DNA of 26,122 nt from a virus, in the IMG/VR virus record IMGVR_UViG_3300042390_000283, positions 1-26,122 of that record; one strand, given 5' to 3'. The translations under genes were made by a program, and so were the position numbers. Below are positions 13,020 to 21,541 of the stretch, one piece after another. Under the pieces are notes generated by a model. It saw only the letters and a list, made by a program, of their open reading frames with translations. It made no database searches and was not told where the DNA came from. Every line of letters begins with the position of its first letter. The stretch's first letter is position 1.

Positions 13020-14785
13020 TAGCTATTGCTCCTAATTTGTCTTCTCTTGTATTTAAATGCTATTGAATTTAATCCCCACTCACGACCAGTAGTAGATGAG
13101 ATTTCTCCAGTTGGTCCAACAAATTCTAGTTGAACCGCTTTTGCTCTTTTAAGTCTTCCACCAACTTGAATGCCTTGTTTAAGAACGCTTTCTCCATAAA
13201 CTGCAGTTCCATAAACACCACCAGAACTATCTTCAGAATATGTGCCACCTGAAATTATTGGGTCAAGGAATATTGTATGGTTTGTTATTAAATTTTTTGT
13301 ATTAAAATTATGATACACGTTAACTTTTATTTGAGTCTGGTCAGTTACAGATTTAACAACATACAAGCTGTTAACAAATGTTTTATCTTGTACATATCTA
13401 TCATCATAGAACCATGCTGTTTTATAATATGTTTCAAAGTCTCCTAAATCATCACCTTCTAAAATGTCATCGGTAACATTAGTAGGAACGTTTCCTAAAT
13501 AATCAAATTCATCTACGTACATAACATGAGCAAATGCGTCATTTGGGTTTATCATTAAGTGCCAAACGTCATCATTGCTATCTTGCCAGTCACAACCAGA
13601 TAATAAACCATATCCTATGATAGCAGAAGGTGTTGCAGCATTTGCATATGTTGCAGATTGATACAAAGTAAACGCACCTTGTCTACCAATTGATGGGTCA
13701 AATACAAAATTCATATTAGGATAATCAGGATTTGTTCCAACATCATATAAGTCAAATGGTGCTGACATCCACACTCTATCATTAACATAAGACAAAGTTA
13801 TATCATATAGTCTATTGGCATTTATTCTATTGGTGTCAATAATTGGTTTTAAGCGGTCGAACAAAGATTGAATTCCGTTGCGGTCATAGAAGAACAAGCC
13901 ACCAGGATAGTCGAAGAAGTAAGCTCCACCATTACCAGCAACAACTTGCTGTGGATAATCAATGCCTAATACTGTTGTAAGTTCTACTAACTGGAATGAA
14001 TCCGCGTCATAGCCCATAAGCAAATAAATAGCTTTAGGTTTAAAGATTAACAGCTGACCATCAACAACTACAAGCCCACGTATACCTTCTCCGCCTGCAA
14101 TAATGTCTATATAGTCTTGTTGATACCAGTTCTCTGGAGAGTTTTCGTGTGACCAACGAACTCTATTTGGATAATCAACTAATGTTGGAGTAGCATCATT
14201 ATTATATTCTTTTGTATTAGCTACGAATAATTTATTAGCATGAGCAATTGTTAGTTCTGCGCGAGGCATGTAACCACCAACTGGTATCTGATATGGCTGC
14301 CATGTTGGGCCTGATGCAGTTAGGGAAGTTACGTATGTGTCACCCTGTATCCACTTATACATATTGGATGAATCTTTACCAACGGCCATATACAGTGTAT
14401 CTTGCCACTGTGTCATGCTTGCGCCATTTGTTGATAGAACATTCATAGCTGCAATTGAGCTAGTGTTTAGTGTAGTAAAGTTATTCCCAGTTGAGTAATA
14501 CACTCTTCCGTTTGATGGAGTAGCTCCACCAGTAAAGCCGGTAGTAAGCATGATTGATGGAATTGTAGAATGCTTATAATTAAATAAACCTTTTGGATTC
14601 CAACTTCCCGATACAGCAGTTGTGTTTTTCTTTTTATAGCCAGCACGGGAGAAGATACCACCACGTGGGTCAACGTCAAGATTTAATATGAATGGTGATT
14701 CATTTGGTGCTAACTGAAATTGGTCAGCACGAAAGTTAACGCCACCAGTAAAGTCTCTCAGTTGGTCAAAAAGAATCTGTGCCAT
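13019..14785 (-). CDS. Tail hub / stabilisation protein (P22 gp10-like)
   Basis: 588 codons from ATG 14783-14785, three bases after the adaptor gene. Begins MAQILFDQLRDFTGGVNFRADQF, then LAPNESPFILNLDVDPRGG, followed by beta-propeller-like segments such as LLIFKPKAIYLLMG, ELTTVLGIDYPQQVV and YFFDYPGGLFFYDRNG. This 'what-happens-at-first-run then display' pattern is what I know from podoviral head-completion or tail-hub proteins that follow the adaptor. Length is in the usual range. Position directly after the adaptor and before fibres supports a role in the short tail. Confidence 0.7.
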   Translation of the reverse strand: MAQILFDQLRDFTGGVNFRADQFQLAPNESPFILNLDVDPRGGIFSRAGYKKKNTTAVSGSWNPKGLFNYKHSTIPSIMLTTGFTGGATPSNGRVYYSTGNNFTTLNTSSIAAMNVLSTNGASMTQWQDTLYMAVGKDSSNMYKWIQGDTYVTSLTASGPTWQPYQIPVGGYMPRAELTIAHANKLFVANTKEYNNDATPTLVDYPNRVRWSHENSPENWYQQDYIDIIAGGEGIRGLVVVDGQLLIFKPKAIYLLMGYDADSFQLVELTTVLGIDYPQQVVAGNGGAYFFDYPGGLFFYDRNGIQSLFDRLKPIIDTNRINANRLYDITLSYVNDRVWMSAPFDLYDVGTNPDYPNMNFVFDPSIGRQGAFTLYQSATYANAATPSAIIGYGLLSGCDWQDSNDDVWHLMINPNDAFAHVMYVDEFDYLGNVPTNVTDDILEGDDLGDFETYYKTAWFYDDRYVQDKTFVNSLYVVKSVTDQTQIKVNVYHNFNTKNLITNHTIFLDPIISGGTYSEDSSGGVYGTAVYGESVLKQGIQVGGRLKRAKAVQLEFVGPTGEISSTTGREWGLNSIAFKYKRRQIRSNS

Positions 14786-14788
14786 TGG

Positions 14789-15607
14789 TTACCAACCAAA
14801 TGCTATAGGGTTAGGGCTACCTGGCATCACTTGAATTCCCGGACCATCTGACCAACCATATGCAGAGTTCTGTGGTCCATTAAGGACTAAGCCACCACTC
14901 ATGATTAGTTGACGATTGCTATTTGAAGCAGTAAGGTTATTTTCTAATACAGCTATACCTTGTTCAAAGTTACGCATGTATGCTTGTGCCATCTCATTAT
15001 CTTCTTGATACTGAAACACACGAGCCATAACATAATTAACTAAAGGAAGTTGTAGTTGCGGCGAAATGTCAATTGCTGCGTTGGCATCAGACAACCAAGC
15101 TAGTGATGGGTTGCGATATCCTCTAATAGTAAATGAATAATTATTATCAGGTTTTGGCCAAATGTTTAATTGGTCAGCCCAAACAGAGTAGTATGCTGGA
15201 GGGCCTGGTTGGTCATTGGTTCCAACCCAAATAGATTCACATTTTGCTTGGTCAAGATATATTAATGAATTACCAGAATAAGTTGAATCACTATTTACTA
15301 CAGAAATAATTTGCAATATATCAGTAATAGCTTTTGTTGCACTTCCAATTGCAGTAGGTTGCGTTTGTACAAAAGATGTATAAGCTCTAACGTTTTCGAC
15401 TATACCAAGCCCATAAGTTGTTTGATAATATGGCCAACGAACACTGAGGGCTACAACTTTTTGAAAACCTTCTTTAATAAAACCGTTAACCAAGTCAAGT
15501 TGAATATCAACATTTTCAGTTGTACCGATTTCTAGGTCAGATAATTGCGCAACAAAACTGCGCATCTGTGCAAGTGTTAGGTTTGCATTTTGAAAAGGTA
15601 TAGCCAT
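14789..15607 (-). CDS. Head-tail adaptor / tail tubular protein A-like
   Basis: 272 codons from ATG 15605-15607. The helical N-terminus (LTLAQMRSFVAQLSDLEIG, then DIQLDLVNGFIKEGFQKV), a WPYYQTTY segment and a later ADQLNIWPKPDNNYSFTIRG part match the layout of podoviral adaptor proteins, which sit under the portal. The C-terminus is Gly/Pro-rich. It is followed by the hub-like gene, as in other short-tailed phages. Match is by overall pattern, not by a single signature. Confidence 0.65.
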   Translation of the reverse strand: MAIPFQNANLTLAQMRSFVAQLSDLEIGTTENVDIQLDLVNGFIKEGFQKVVALSVRWPYYQTTYGLGIVENVRAYTSFVQTQPTAIGSATKAITDILQIISVVNSDSTYSGNSLIYLDQAKCESIWVGTNDQPGPPAYYSVWADQLNIWPKPDNNYSFTIRGYRNPSLAWLSDANAAIDISPQLQLPLVNYVMARVFQYQEDNEMAQAYMRNFEQGIAVLENNLTASNSNRQLIMSGGLVLNGPQNSAYGWSDGPGIQVMPGSPNPIAFGW

Positions 15608-15616
15608 TTAATAATC

Positions 15617-15898
15617 CTATTCTTTAGACTTTTTAGCTTCTTTAGCTTGCTGGTTTAAATGACCAATGCAATATTCAGTCTTCTTTGCTCGCGGCCCTCT
15701 ACAACGCATTTCTGTTGTTAGATTAACATGTATGCAAGTTGGAATTGGTGGAACATACTCAACACCAGATGGTGGAGCTAGCTCTACAGTTGCATTCATA
15801 AAACCAACTTGTATGCCAGATTTTTCAATACCAGGCACAGTGCCGTATCTTTCGGCACCTATTGGTGTATGTATTTTATGTGCGAATTCTTTTGTCAT
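15617..15898 (-). CDS. Small CxnC/CxxH zinc-finger-like protein
   Basis: I start at ATG 15896-15898 (MTKEFAHKIHTP) because GAGGGAG precedes it; a longer frame to 15964 would run through a terminator hairpin. 93 residues. The C-terminal part has PTCIH, then EMRCRGPRAKK, then EYCIGH, a C..RC...C..H arrangement common in small phage zinc-finger proteins. The tail is Lys-rich. Role in the virion or in assembly is unknown. Confidence 0.65.
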   Translation of the reverse strand: MTKEFAHKIHTPIGAERYGTVPGIEKSGIQVGFMNATVELAPPSGVEYVPPIPTCIHVNLTTEMRCRGPRAKKTEYCIGHLNQQAKEAKKSKE

Positions 15899-15934
15899 TA
15901 TTACTCCCTCGTTGTCTTGTTGTATTAAAGATAT

Positions 15935-15962
15935 GCCGCCAGAGGAATACACCCCTGGCGGC
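15935..15962 (-). terminator. Strong hairpin between two structural genes
   Basis: GCCGCCAG (15935-15942) pairs with CTGGCGGC (15955-15962), an 8-bp GC-rich stem with further GG/CC pairing inside. On the - strand it follows the stop of the beta-rich virion gene by about 18 bases and is followed by a short T-rich stretch (ATCTTTAAT), so it may end or weaken transcription from the capsid block. Confidence 0.6.
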
Positions 15963-15980
15963 ACACCCTAGTCAGCTAAA

Positions 15981-16454
15981 TTATGGCTGTGCTGGCCAGT
16001 CAATGCGACTCCACTCACAAGATGAGTAAAGTGCGTTAACTGTAATTGTGCTGTCTGCATCTTTGATACCGTTAACAATCAAAGTACCATCTGCTGAAGG
16101 TGTAACTACACCCTCAAGAATTGCAATGTTTCCAGCTGTTGCTAACGCATTACCAGTACCTGGGCTTGATGCTGCACCAATTACACCAACTGAAGTTGTT
16201 ACCAAAGTTGATGAAGCTGATGTAGCTTGAGTTACCTGGTAAGCAATTTGAGTTGCTGCAGGACCGTTAACGGCCCAAGCTGAACCCGCAGTTGTTGCAC
16301 CACAAGTGTAAGATACAATAAACTTAAACTTGTAGGTTTCTCCAGCTGCTACATAAAAGGACAAGCCTGTTATTGGGGTGTTTGTTGCTGCTACTGATAC
16401 GTCCGATGGAAGTGTTACTACTCTTGGAACTATGAATTTATTTGTTGTTGCCAT
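15981..16454 (-). CDS. Beta-rich virion (decoration-like) protein
   Basis: 157 codons from ATG 16452-16454. Thr/Ala/Val/Gly-rich with beta pattern: TPITGLSFYVAAGETYKFKF, a SYTCGATTAGSAWAVNGPA turn, EGVVTPSADGTLIV, ending CEWSRIDW. This resembles a beta-sandwich found in phage decoration and tail-tip proteins. It lies directly after the major capsid protein and carries its own 5' hairpins, both of which fit a highly made capsid-surface protein. Two Cys may pair. Confidence 0.6.
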   Translation of the reverse strand: MATTNKFIVPRVVTLPSDVSVAATNTPITGLSFYVAAGETYKFKFIVSYTCGATTAGSAWAVNGPAATQIAYQVTQATSASSTLVTTSVGVIGAASSPGTGNALATAGNIAILEGVVTPSADGTLIVNGIKDADSTITVNALYSSCEWSRIDWPAQP

Positions 16455-16476
16455 GATTATTACCTATTCTCTCTAA

Positions 16477-16493
16477 TCAATCATGTTGATTGA
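16477..16493. repeat. Inverted repeat TCAATCA-TGT-TGATTGA
   Basis: A perfect 7-bp inverted repeat with a 3-base centre, 23 bases upstream of the ATG of the beta-rich virion gene. It may be an operator or a hairpin in the 5' leader. Confidence 0.45.
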
Positions 16494-16529
16494 AATTGTT
16501 GTTTGTTTGTTTTATTATTAAATAGCTGA

Positions 16530-16575
16530 TACTGGGAGAGTCACCCGAAGGATGGCAACCTTTCAACTCCCAGTA
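16530..16575 (-). terminator. Long nested hairpin after the major capsid gene
   Basis: TACTGGGAG (16530-16538) pairs with CTCCCAGTA (16567-16575), and within the 28-base loop AAGG and CCTT form a second stem around a 7-base loop. It lies 20 bases past the capsid stop on the - strand. A T-run is weak, so partial terminator or 3' mRNA stabiliser are both possible. Confidence 0.5.
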
Positions 16576-16595
16576 CCAACTACATCTTTTGCTTA

Positions 16596-17549
16596 TTAAG
16601 CGTCAGCTAACAAGTAGCCTTGACGTGCACGGTTTGAACAGGTCAATTCACCATAAGCCATTACGAGAGCGTAACGGGCGTCAACGCCTGCTACAGTTCC
16701 GTTTTGGAAGTCGGTGGTATTGAACCAGTGGCCGTTCATGCCGGTCAACTTGAGGTACTTGCTGTTAAGGAAGTACATTGGTGCTGAAGTTGCATCAGCT
16801 GCTATGGCAAGGTCAAACACAAGTGGTGTTTGCTTGAACATCAAGTTCTGGAAACCAGCATTTGCTTTTGCAACGTCCTGGTAACGAACCTGAAGGCTTA
16901 ATGTTGACTCGTACTTTTCAAACAGGTTAGTGTTTGTGATAATCAAGTCAGGAACATCGCTGCCCTTTGATATCTGGTTGTAAACATTACCCATATCAGC
17001 TTGTGACAAGGTTGTTGCTGAAGTGTCCTGGAATGGATTCCACCATGTATTTGTTGTTGAGTCAATGCCACCAACCGTGTTATTCACAGTTGCTACGATG
17101 TTGCCAAGACCGTTAAAGTCTTTGCTACCGTTGCCAGTACCATCGCTGTAAAGCATGGTGTTAAGGCTTGACTTGAGTGACTCTTCTGCCTGCATAATCT
17201 TTGCATTCAAAAGCTTGATGATTGCCTCGGTGCCACGGTTCTTGGATTCTTCGATACCGCTGATTGCGATAGAAGCAGCCATCTGCTTCCACTGGTACTC
17301 AGCAGCTGTGATTCCGTCTTGTGGGGTGAGGTCAATCGCATCATACCCTGAGTACGAACCAACAGTGTTGTTGACTGCGTACATCAATGGCTCTACGATT
17401 GAGGTACCACCCTCTTCAACTTGGACTCTGCCCTTGCTGTTGAGGTGGTTAAGAAGGACAAGGTCCTTAAAAATGTTGTCGACCAACGTCGGCTGATAAT
17501 TTTGCAGCGTAGTAGACAACAGTGCATTAAAGTCGGGATTTCCGGCCAT
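16596..17549 (-). CDS. Major capsid protein (HK97-like fold)
   Basis: 317 codons from ATG 17547-17549 with AGGAGAT upstream. The N-terminal helix region, the strand RVQVEEGGTSIVEPLMY, the GSYSGYD turn, a long spine-helix region (IIKLLNAKIMQAEESLKSSL) and a later PDLIITNTNLFEKYE part follow the order of HK97-type phage capsid proteins. Its place after portal and scaffold and before tail genes supports the call. Its third codon positions are visibly richer in G and C than its neighbours', as expected for a highly expressed gene. It is flanked by a possible regulated promoter upstream of the scaffold and a nested hairpin downstream. Confidence 0.85.
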   Translation of the reverse strand: MAGNPDFNALLSTTLQNYQPTLVDNIFKDLVLLNHLNSKGRVQVEEGGTSIVEPLMYAVNNTVGSYSGYDAIDLTPQDGITAAEYQWKQMAASIAISGIEESKNRGTEAIIKLLNAKIMQAEESLKSSLNTMLYSDGTGNGSKDFNGLGNIVATVNNTVGGIDSTTNTWWNPFQDTSATTLSQADMGNVYNQISKGSDVPDLIITNTNLFEKYESTLSLQVRYQDVAKANAGFQNLMFKQTPLVFDLAIAADATSAPMYFLNSKYLKLTGMNGHWFNTTDFQNGTVAGVDARYALVMAYGELTCSNRARQGYLLADA

Positions 17550-17568
17550 TTTAATATCTCCTGTTTGT

Positions 17569-18348
17569 TTAGAGGTTTAGTGTTCTCTTAGCATTTTCAA
17601 ATGCTTCGAAAACTGATTTAGGTTGTGCAGTTTGTGTGGTGACTGGTGATTTTGCTGCAGTGCCGCCAGAGACTATTGTCGCTGAACGCTTAGACTGAAC
17701 TCTAGCCTGTTCTTCTGAAAGCTTTTTAGTAGCTTCCGAAGCCTTGGAATAAACTTTATCAAAAGTAATCTGTTTAAAGATTGCTTCTAAATCCGTTGAA
17801 CCCGTTGCTAAAGCTTTTGCTACAACTTCATCTGTATCAAAATCTTCACCATACTTGCTCTGCAATGTATCGATAGTTCTAGTTAATTCATCCATAGCTT
17901 TTGATTGCTCGAAAGCTGCAATGCGTTGCTCTAACTGTCGAAGTTGCTGTTCAGCTGGGTCCATCCACTCATCCTCTTGAGGTTGGGTAGCTACACCGTA
18001 TTGCTGATTTAACAACTGCAAGGTAGCAGCTGGGTCACTTTGCAGGGCTTCCTGGAGTGCACTAGCGTACTGGACTTGCTTTCTTTGCTCACTGAGCTCT
18101 TGTGTCTTGCGGGTATAATCCGCCTGACGCTGATACCCAGCTAGAGCCTCCTTTACTGGAACTACTACTTCTTCGCCATCTACTTGGAGTTTGATGACCT
18201 TGTCAGCAATCTCTGTATAGTCGAATAATTCTTGTTCTAGTTCTGGAGTTTCTGCTTGTACCTCAACCTCTTCACCAACTTGTCCACTTGCAATGGGGTT
18301 AGTCTCGTCGTCAATTGTACTAGCAATATTTATTTCTTCATTACTCAT
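17569..18348 (-). CDS. Capsid scaffolding protein
   Basis: 259 codons from ATG 18346-18348 with GAGGAT upstream. Strongly acidic N-terminus (EVEVQAETPELEQELF), then coiled-coil-like helices (YTRKTQELSEQRKQVQ; EQQLRQLEQRIAAFEQ), and a basic C-terminal part (SVFEAFENAKRTLNL) of the sort that contacts the capsid protein. Size, charge and place between portal and capsid genes are those of scaffolds. No protease domain was seen. Confidence 0.8.
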   Translation of the reverse strand: MSNEEINIASTIDDETNPIASGQVGEEVEVQAETPELEQELFDYTEIADKVIKLQVDGEEVVVPVKEALAGYQRQADYTRKTQELSEQRKQVQYASALQEALQSDPAATLQLLNQQYGVATQPQEDEWMDPAEQQLRQLEQRIAAFEQSKAMDELTRTIDTLQSKYGEDFDTDEVVAKALATGSTDLEAIFKQITFDKVYSKASEATKKLSEEQARVQSKRSATIVSGGTAAKSPVTTQTAQPKSVFEAFENAKRTLNL

Positions 18349-18386
18349 TTGGAATCCTCATCCTTCTAATTGGTTGTTCCGTGTAT

Positions 18387-18420
18387 CTATCTATTATATA
18401 GATAGTTTGTTACATTACTG
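18387..18420 (-). promoter_or_regulatory. Promoter-like region with 8-bp palindrome upstream of scaffold and capsid
   Basis: In the 77-base gap between portal and scaffold genes, CTATCTAT-TAT-ATAGATAG (18387-18405) is a perfect 8-bp inverted repeat. On the - strand it contains TATAAT (18398-18393), with TTTACA about 20 bases upstream, a longer spacer than usual. The palindrome covers the -10 box, so a dimeric repressor or activator could control capsid expression. GTAAC (18413-18409) lies just upstream. Confidence 0.45.
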
Positions 18421-18425
18421 TAAAT

Positions 18426-20282
18426 CTATTGTTGTGCGCCTAATAATGCTTGTAATATTTCAGGCGGTAATCCTTGTAAAGAAGCTGCCGGATTTGCTCC
18501 AACCTGTGGTGCTGGACCTTGGATTGGTGCCCCAGGTATCATGCCAGGTGGTAGCTGTGGTGGCATACCTTGCATCATTTCCGGTGGGATGCCTTGCATT
18601 TCTGGTGGCATGCCAGCCATTTCTGGTGGCATTGGTGGAGCTTCAGGTGCTGGTGGTGGCTCTGGTGACTTTAAGAATGATGCTGCATTCTTTACACCAA
18701 ATCCAGTATTTAAAACATACTCGGCTAGTTTTTCTAAATTAACTAGACCAGCTTGAGCAAATGGTTGCATTGCTGAAACAATCTGCAAAGCCATATCTCT
18801 ACGGAAAGCTTCGTTGCGTGGGGCAGTTGAACCTGCCTCAACATCAAAGTCAAACTCACCAGATATATAATCTTTATCAAATGTTAACCACATAGGAGCA
18901 GCTTCAGTGCCTACGATTCTTACAGTCTGCTCTCCAGTTAAGTATTGTTGAGCTAACATTATAAGATTAGAAGCACATCTAGCTATAGCATTTTCAATTG
19001 ATATAAGCTTTTCAGCTACTCTAGCATTACCAGCTTCAGCAATAATTGATGCTTCGCGGGCAGTTCTAGTTGTTTCTGGGATTGCACCACGCTGGTACTC
19101 TGAGACACCTGACACACGGTCAATGTCATTTTGAATTAAAGTTGACTGATTATAAAATTCAGGTGGGTTAATCAAGGCCGGCATTGGAACAACAACGTTA
19201 TTTAAATTCTCGTTACCCTTAACAGGAACGATTACGTTGTCATCATCAGATGCCAAAGCTTGACGACCATCATCATCGAATGCTGATTCATTAAACAACC
19301 ACTTGCGTGAGTAACGCTTTCTGTGGTTCATCATCTGTGTACGAGTTTCATTTAATTCGTACTGCAATGGTTCAATTGCTTCTAGTTCACCCATTGGATA
19401 AAAGAATCCAGGGATTTCATAGTTGCGTAACATAAAGAATGGATGACCAAATGCGTATGGCATCTTAACTGGTTTAATTAAGAACTTGTCTCCGCTGTCT
19501 GCAAATACACACATCTCACCAGTATCAATATTATAATATTCATAGATGTCGCAATATGCTTCATCTGGGTTAGTAGGATTATAAGTATTAGTTACTGTTA
19601 TGTCACCATACTTTTGATAAGAAGATGGACTTAATTCTTTTCTTGCGGCGGCATCATAACGCTTGTCTTCTTTTGCATCCTTTAAAGGACGACGAGTACG
19701 TTGTGCAATCCAACGAATGTCATTCATGCTTACAGCATCAACGTCTACATACATATCAAATGGGTCAACGCGCTCTAAGAATGGACGGTCTTCTCTGATA
19801 ATAAATGTTGATTCAACATCATCAGTAGTTTCTGGGCCGGCAGCTTCATCAGCACTATCTTGAATATCATCAAGCTTTTCTTCTTCAACAAAACGATAAC
19901 CAGTTTTAACCCAACCATGACCAATAATCAAATAGTCTTTAACAGCCCTTTGGAACTCTGGCTGGCATTCATAATGTTGCCACCAATAGTTAATAATTGA
20001 TTCAGTAACAATAGCTTTGTCACCATCTTCTGGTCTGCGCGCATTAACATTAATCTTTGGACGACCAATAGAAACAGCTGGGGCTAATGTATTGATGGTT
20101 GAGAAAGCAATGTTAACAAGGAGTCTGTCACCTTGTAAATAACCACGGTAGTGCCTACCACGATAAAGGTTAATAAGTCTTTGCCAAAGATTGTCATAGT
20201 TTTCATTCTTGCGCCAGTTTCTAGAGTAATCAACTTTTTTTCTATAGCTTGATAATTTATCATAATTACTTTGTCTTGCCAT
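18426..20282 (-). CDS. Portal protein
   Basis: 618 codons from ATG 20280-20282. The N-terminal part (NWRKNENYDNLWQRLINLYRG, VNIAFSTINTLAPAVSIGRP), a stem region, EYQRGAIPETTRTAREASII and a long C-terminal part follow the phage portal pattern. Function: the 12-fold ring at one capsid vertex through which DNA is packed and leaves. The last about 100 residues hold a Pro/Met-rich run with repeated MPPEM-like units (residues about 545-590), then an Ala/Gln-rich end, which probably lies inside the capsid. Placed between a Lys-rich mini-gene cluster and the scaffold. Confidence 0.85.
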   Translation of the reverse strand: MARQSNYDKLSSYRKKVDYSRNWRKNENYDNLWQRLINLYRGRHYRGYLQGDRLLVNIAFSTINTLAPAVSIGRPKINVNARRPEDGDKAIVTESIINYWWQHYECQPEFQRAVKDYLIIGHGWVKTGYRFVEEEKLDDIQDSADEAAGPETTDDVESTFIIREDRPFLERVDPFDMYVDVDAVSMNDIRWIAQRTRRPLKDAKEDKRYDAAARKELSPSSYQKYGDITVTNTYNPTNPDEAYCDIYEYYNIDTGEMCVFADSGDKFLIKPVKMPYAFGHPFFMLRNYEIPGFFYPMGELEAIEPLQYELNETRTQMMNHRKRYSRKWLFNESAFDDDGRQALASDDDNVIVPVKGNENLNNVVVPMPALINPPEFYNQSTLIQNDIDRVSGVSEYQRGAIPETTRTAREASIIAEAGNARVAEKLISIENAIARCASNLIMLAQQYLTGEQTVRIVGTEAAPMWLTFDKDYISGEFDFDVEAGSTAPRNEAFRRDMALQIVSAMQPFAQAGLVNLEKLAEYVLNTGFGVKNAASFLKSPEPPPAPEAPPMPPEMAGMPPEMQGIPPEMMQGMPPQLPPGMIPGAPIQGPAPQVGANPAASLQGLPPEILQALLGAQQ

Positions 20283-20283
20283 G

Positions 20284-20544
20284 TTAGCAGTCCCACTTCT
20301 TTAATGCCAACGCTTTACGTGTTGGTCTTCCTTTTGCATCCTTCATTGGTCCTGGATTTCCTTCCATCCTAGCGCAAAATGATTTTCTTCTTGCTGCAGA
20401 TTTTGGTGATTTAGCTGCCTGCTTAGCGGTAACTGGTGGCTTTAGATTCATACCTTGAGCTTTTGCGGATGCGCGGCCTTTAGCATTTAATCCACCTGTA
20501 GGACTCTTACCTTCTTTTCTTTGCCATGCAGGAGTCTTAGCCAT
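20284..20544 (-). CDS. Small basic DUF6321-like protein
   Basis: 86 codons from ATG 20542-20544. TPAWQRKEGKSPTGGLNAKG, then KPPVTAKQAAKSPKSAARRK, SFCARMEGNPGPMKD and the end ALALKKWDC are the pattern of a common small phage protein which I associate with DUF6321. It is strongly basic, with two Cys. Often found near the portal or terminase; the function is unknown. Stop and the next ATG are separated by one base. Confidence 0.75.
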   Translation of the reverse strand: MAKTPAWQRKEGKSPTGGLNAKGRASAKAQGMNLKPPVTAKQAAKSPKSAARRKSFCARMEGNPGPMKDAKGRPTRKALALKKWDC

Positions 20545-20915
20545 TATTTCTTTTTCCTTGCAGCTTTCATATTATCATACTTTAAATTAGTTGCTTGACG
20601 AGCCTTATTAGCTTTTGCGTCTTTTGCTTTAGCAGCTACTGTCGCTTTTTCTTTTTTAGCTTTTTCTTTTGCATTTTTCATTATTCCACCAGCAGCTAGC
20701 CCTATTGCAGCAGCAACCTTAACTGCAGGAGGAGCGGGAATTATGCCTCTTTTGGCAACTGATTTGCCAACAACCTTTGCTCCTTTGCTAACAACTTTGC
20801 CAATAGCTTTGGCAGCCTCTTTAACTGGTATAGGAATGTCGACATTTGGTTTAGCGGTTGTTGATTTCTGTGCTGCTTTGTATGCTTTGCCCATTGGTGT
20901 ATTTGATGTTTTCAT
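20544..20915 (-). CDS. Lys/Ala-rich basic protein
   Basis: 123 codons from ATG 20913-20915, which overlaps the previous gene's stop; its own stop overlaps the ATG of the next. Begins MKTSNTPMGKAYKAAQKS, has a short hydrophobic stretch (PPAVKVAAAIGLAAGGIM) and ends in KKEKATVAAKAKD and RKKK. The NSPMGKAF/NTPMGKAY start is shared with the gene at 21541-22173. DNA binding is likely from charge. No family was recognised. Confidence 0.6.
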   Translation of the reverse strand: MKTSNTPMGKAYKAAQKSTTAKPNVDIPIPVKEAAKAIGKVVSKGAKVVGKSVAKRGIIPAPPAVKVAAAIGLAAGGIMKNAKEKAKKEKATVAAKAKDAKANKARQATNLKYDNMKAARKKK

Positions 20916-21085
20916 TATTTTTTTTTCGCTGCTTTCATATTATCAACTAAATTTGGGTAAGGTCTACCTGCAGCTTTAGCAGAAGCTTTTGCTGATGCTT
21001 TTTGTGCAGCTGTAAGTTTTTTTGGCGCGCCTAAAGATTTAGGACGTGCCTTTTCCCATACTGGTTTACTTTTTTTTGCCGCCAT
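20915..21085 (-). CDS. 56-residue basic protein (short phage AQKA/GRPYPN family)
   Basis: ATG 21083-21085 opens 57 codons to TAA 20917-20915. The sequence KKLTAAQKASAKASAKAAG followed by RPYPNLVDNMKAAKKK is a pattern I recognise from small late genes of aquatic phages. It overlaps the previous gene by 20 bases and the next by one base, so it is part of one translated run. Charge suggests DNA or RNA binding. Confidence 0.65.
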   Translation of the reverse strand: MAAKKSKPVWEKARPKSLGAPKKLTAAQKASAKASAKAAGRPYPNLVDNMKAAKKK

Positions 21086-21161
21086 TTTTCTTCTTCTTTC
21101 TAGGAGTATAATTCTTAGTTGTTGTAGAAGGTAATGCAGGATACTTAGGATTACCTGCCAT
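21066..21161 (-). CDS. 31-residue basic mini-protein
   Basis: ATG 21159-21161 overlaps the stop of the preceding gene (TAATG) and gives MAGNPKYPALPSTTTK, then a KKKKNGGKKK tail, stopping at TAA 21068-21066. The length, exact stop/start overlap and Lys-rich tail like its neighbours suggest a real mini-gene. Function unknown. Confidence 0.5.
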   Translation of the reverse strand: MAGNPKYPALPSTTTKNYTPRKKKKNGGKKK

Positions 21162-21541
21162 TATCTAGCGTTTGAGTTTGAAACAAATGTTACAGTAAGT
21201 TCAACATCGCCTACCGAAACAAAAGCTGGCGATGAAAATATATCACCATAAATAGCAACAAATGTTAAACCAGCAACTGGAACTCTAAATATTTGACGTT
21301 CAGATGATGGACTTGCACCAGCTTCTGTAGTAACTGCTGTTGTCCAGTTTGTTCCCGAAATAGATTGAACAGCCAATAAATCTGTACCTAATGGTCCTGG
21401 ACCATTAGAACCGTAAAATTCTATGTTGCCATTCCATACTCCGTTAAGTTGAATAACGCAGTCTGTATAGTCAGCGCACTTAAAGGTTTTCCATGGATAT
21501 GGTGATTGAGTGCTGTTGAGTGTGTCTGTATAAGTTAACAT
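21161..21541 (-). CDS. Beta-rich unknown protein, possible virion surface
   Basis: 126 codons from ATG 21539-21541. Unlike its basic neighbours it is neutral and beta-rich: VIQLNGVWNGNIEFYGSN, RQIFRVPVAGLTFVAIYGD, VSVGDVELTVTFV. Two Cys lie in FKCADYTDCV. The look is of a beta-sandwich surface or decoration protein. No family was recognised. Confidence 0.6.
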   Translation of the reverse strand: MLTYTDTLNSTQSPYPWKTFKCADYTDCVIQLNGVWNGNIEFYGSNGPGPLGTDLLAVQSISGTNWTTAVTTEAGASPSSERQIFRVPVAGLTFVAIYGDIFSSPAFVSVGDVELTVTFVSNSNAR

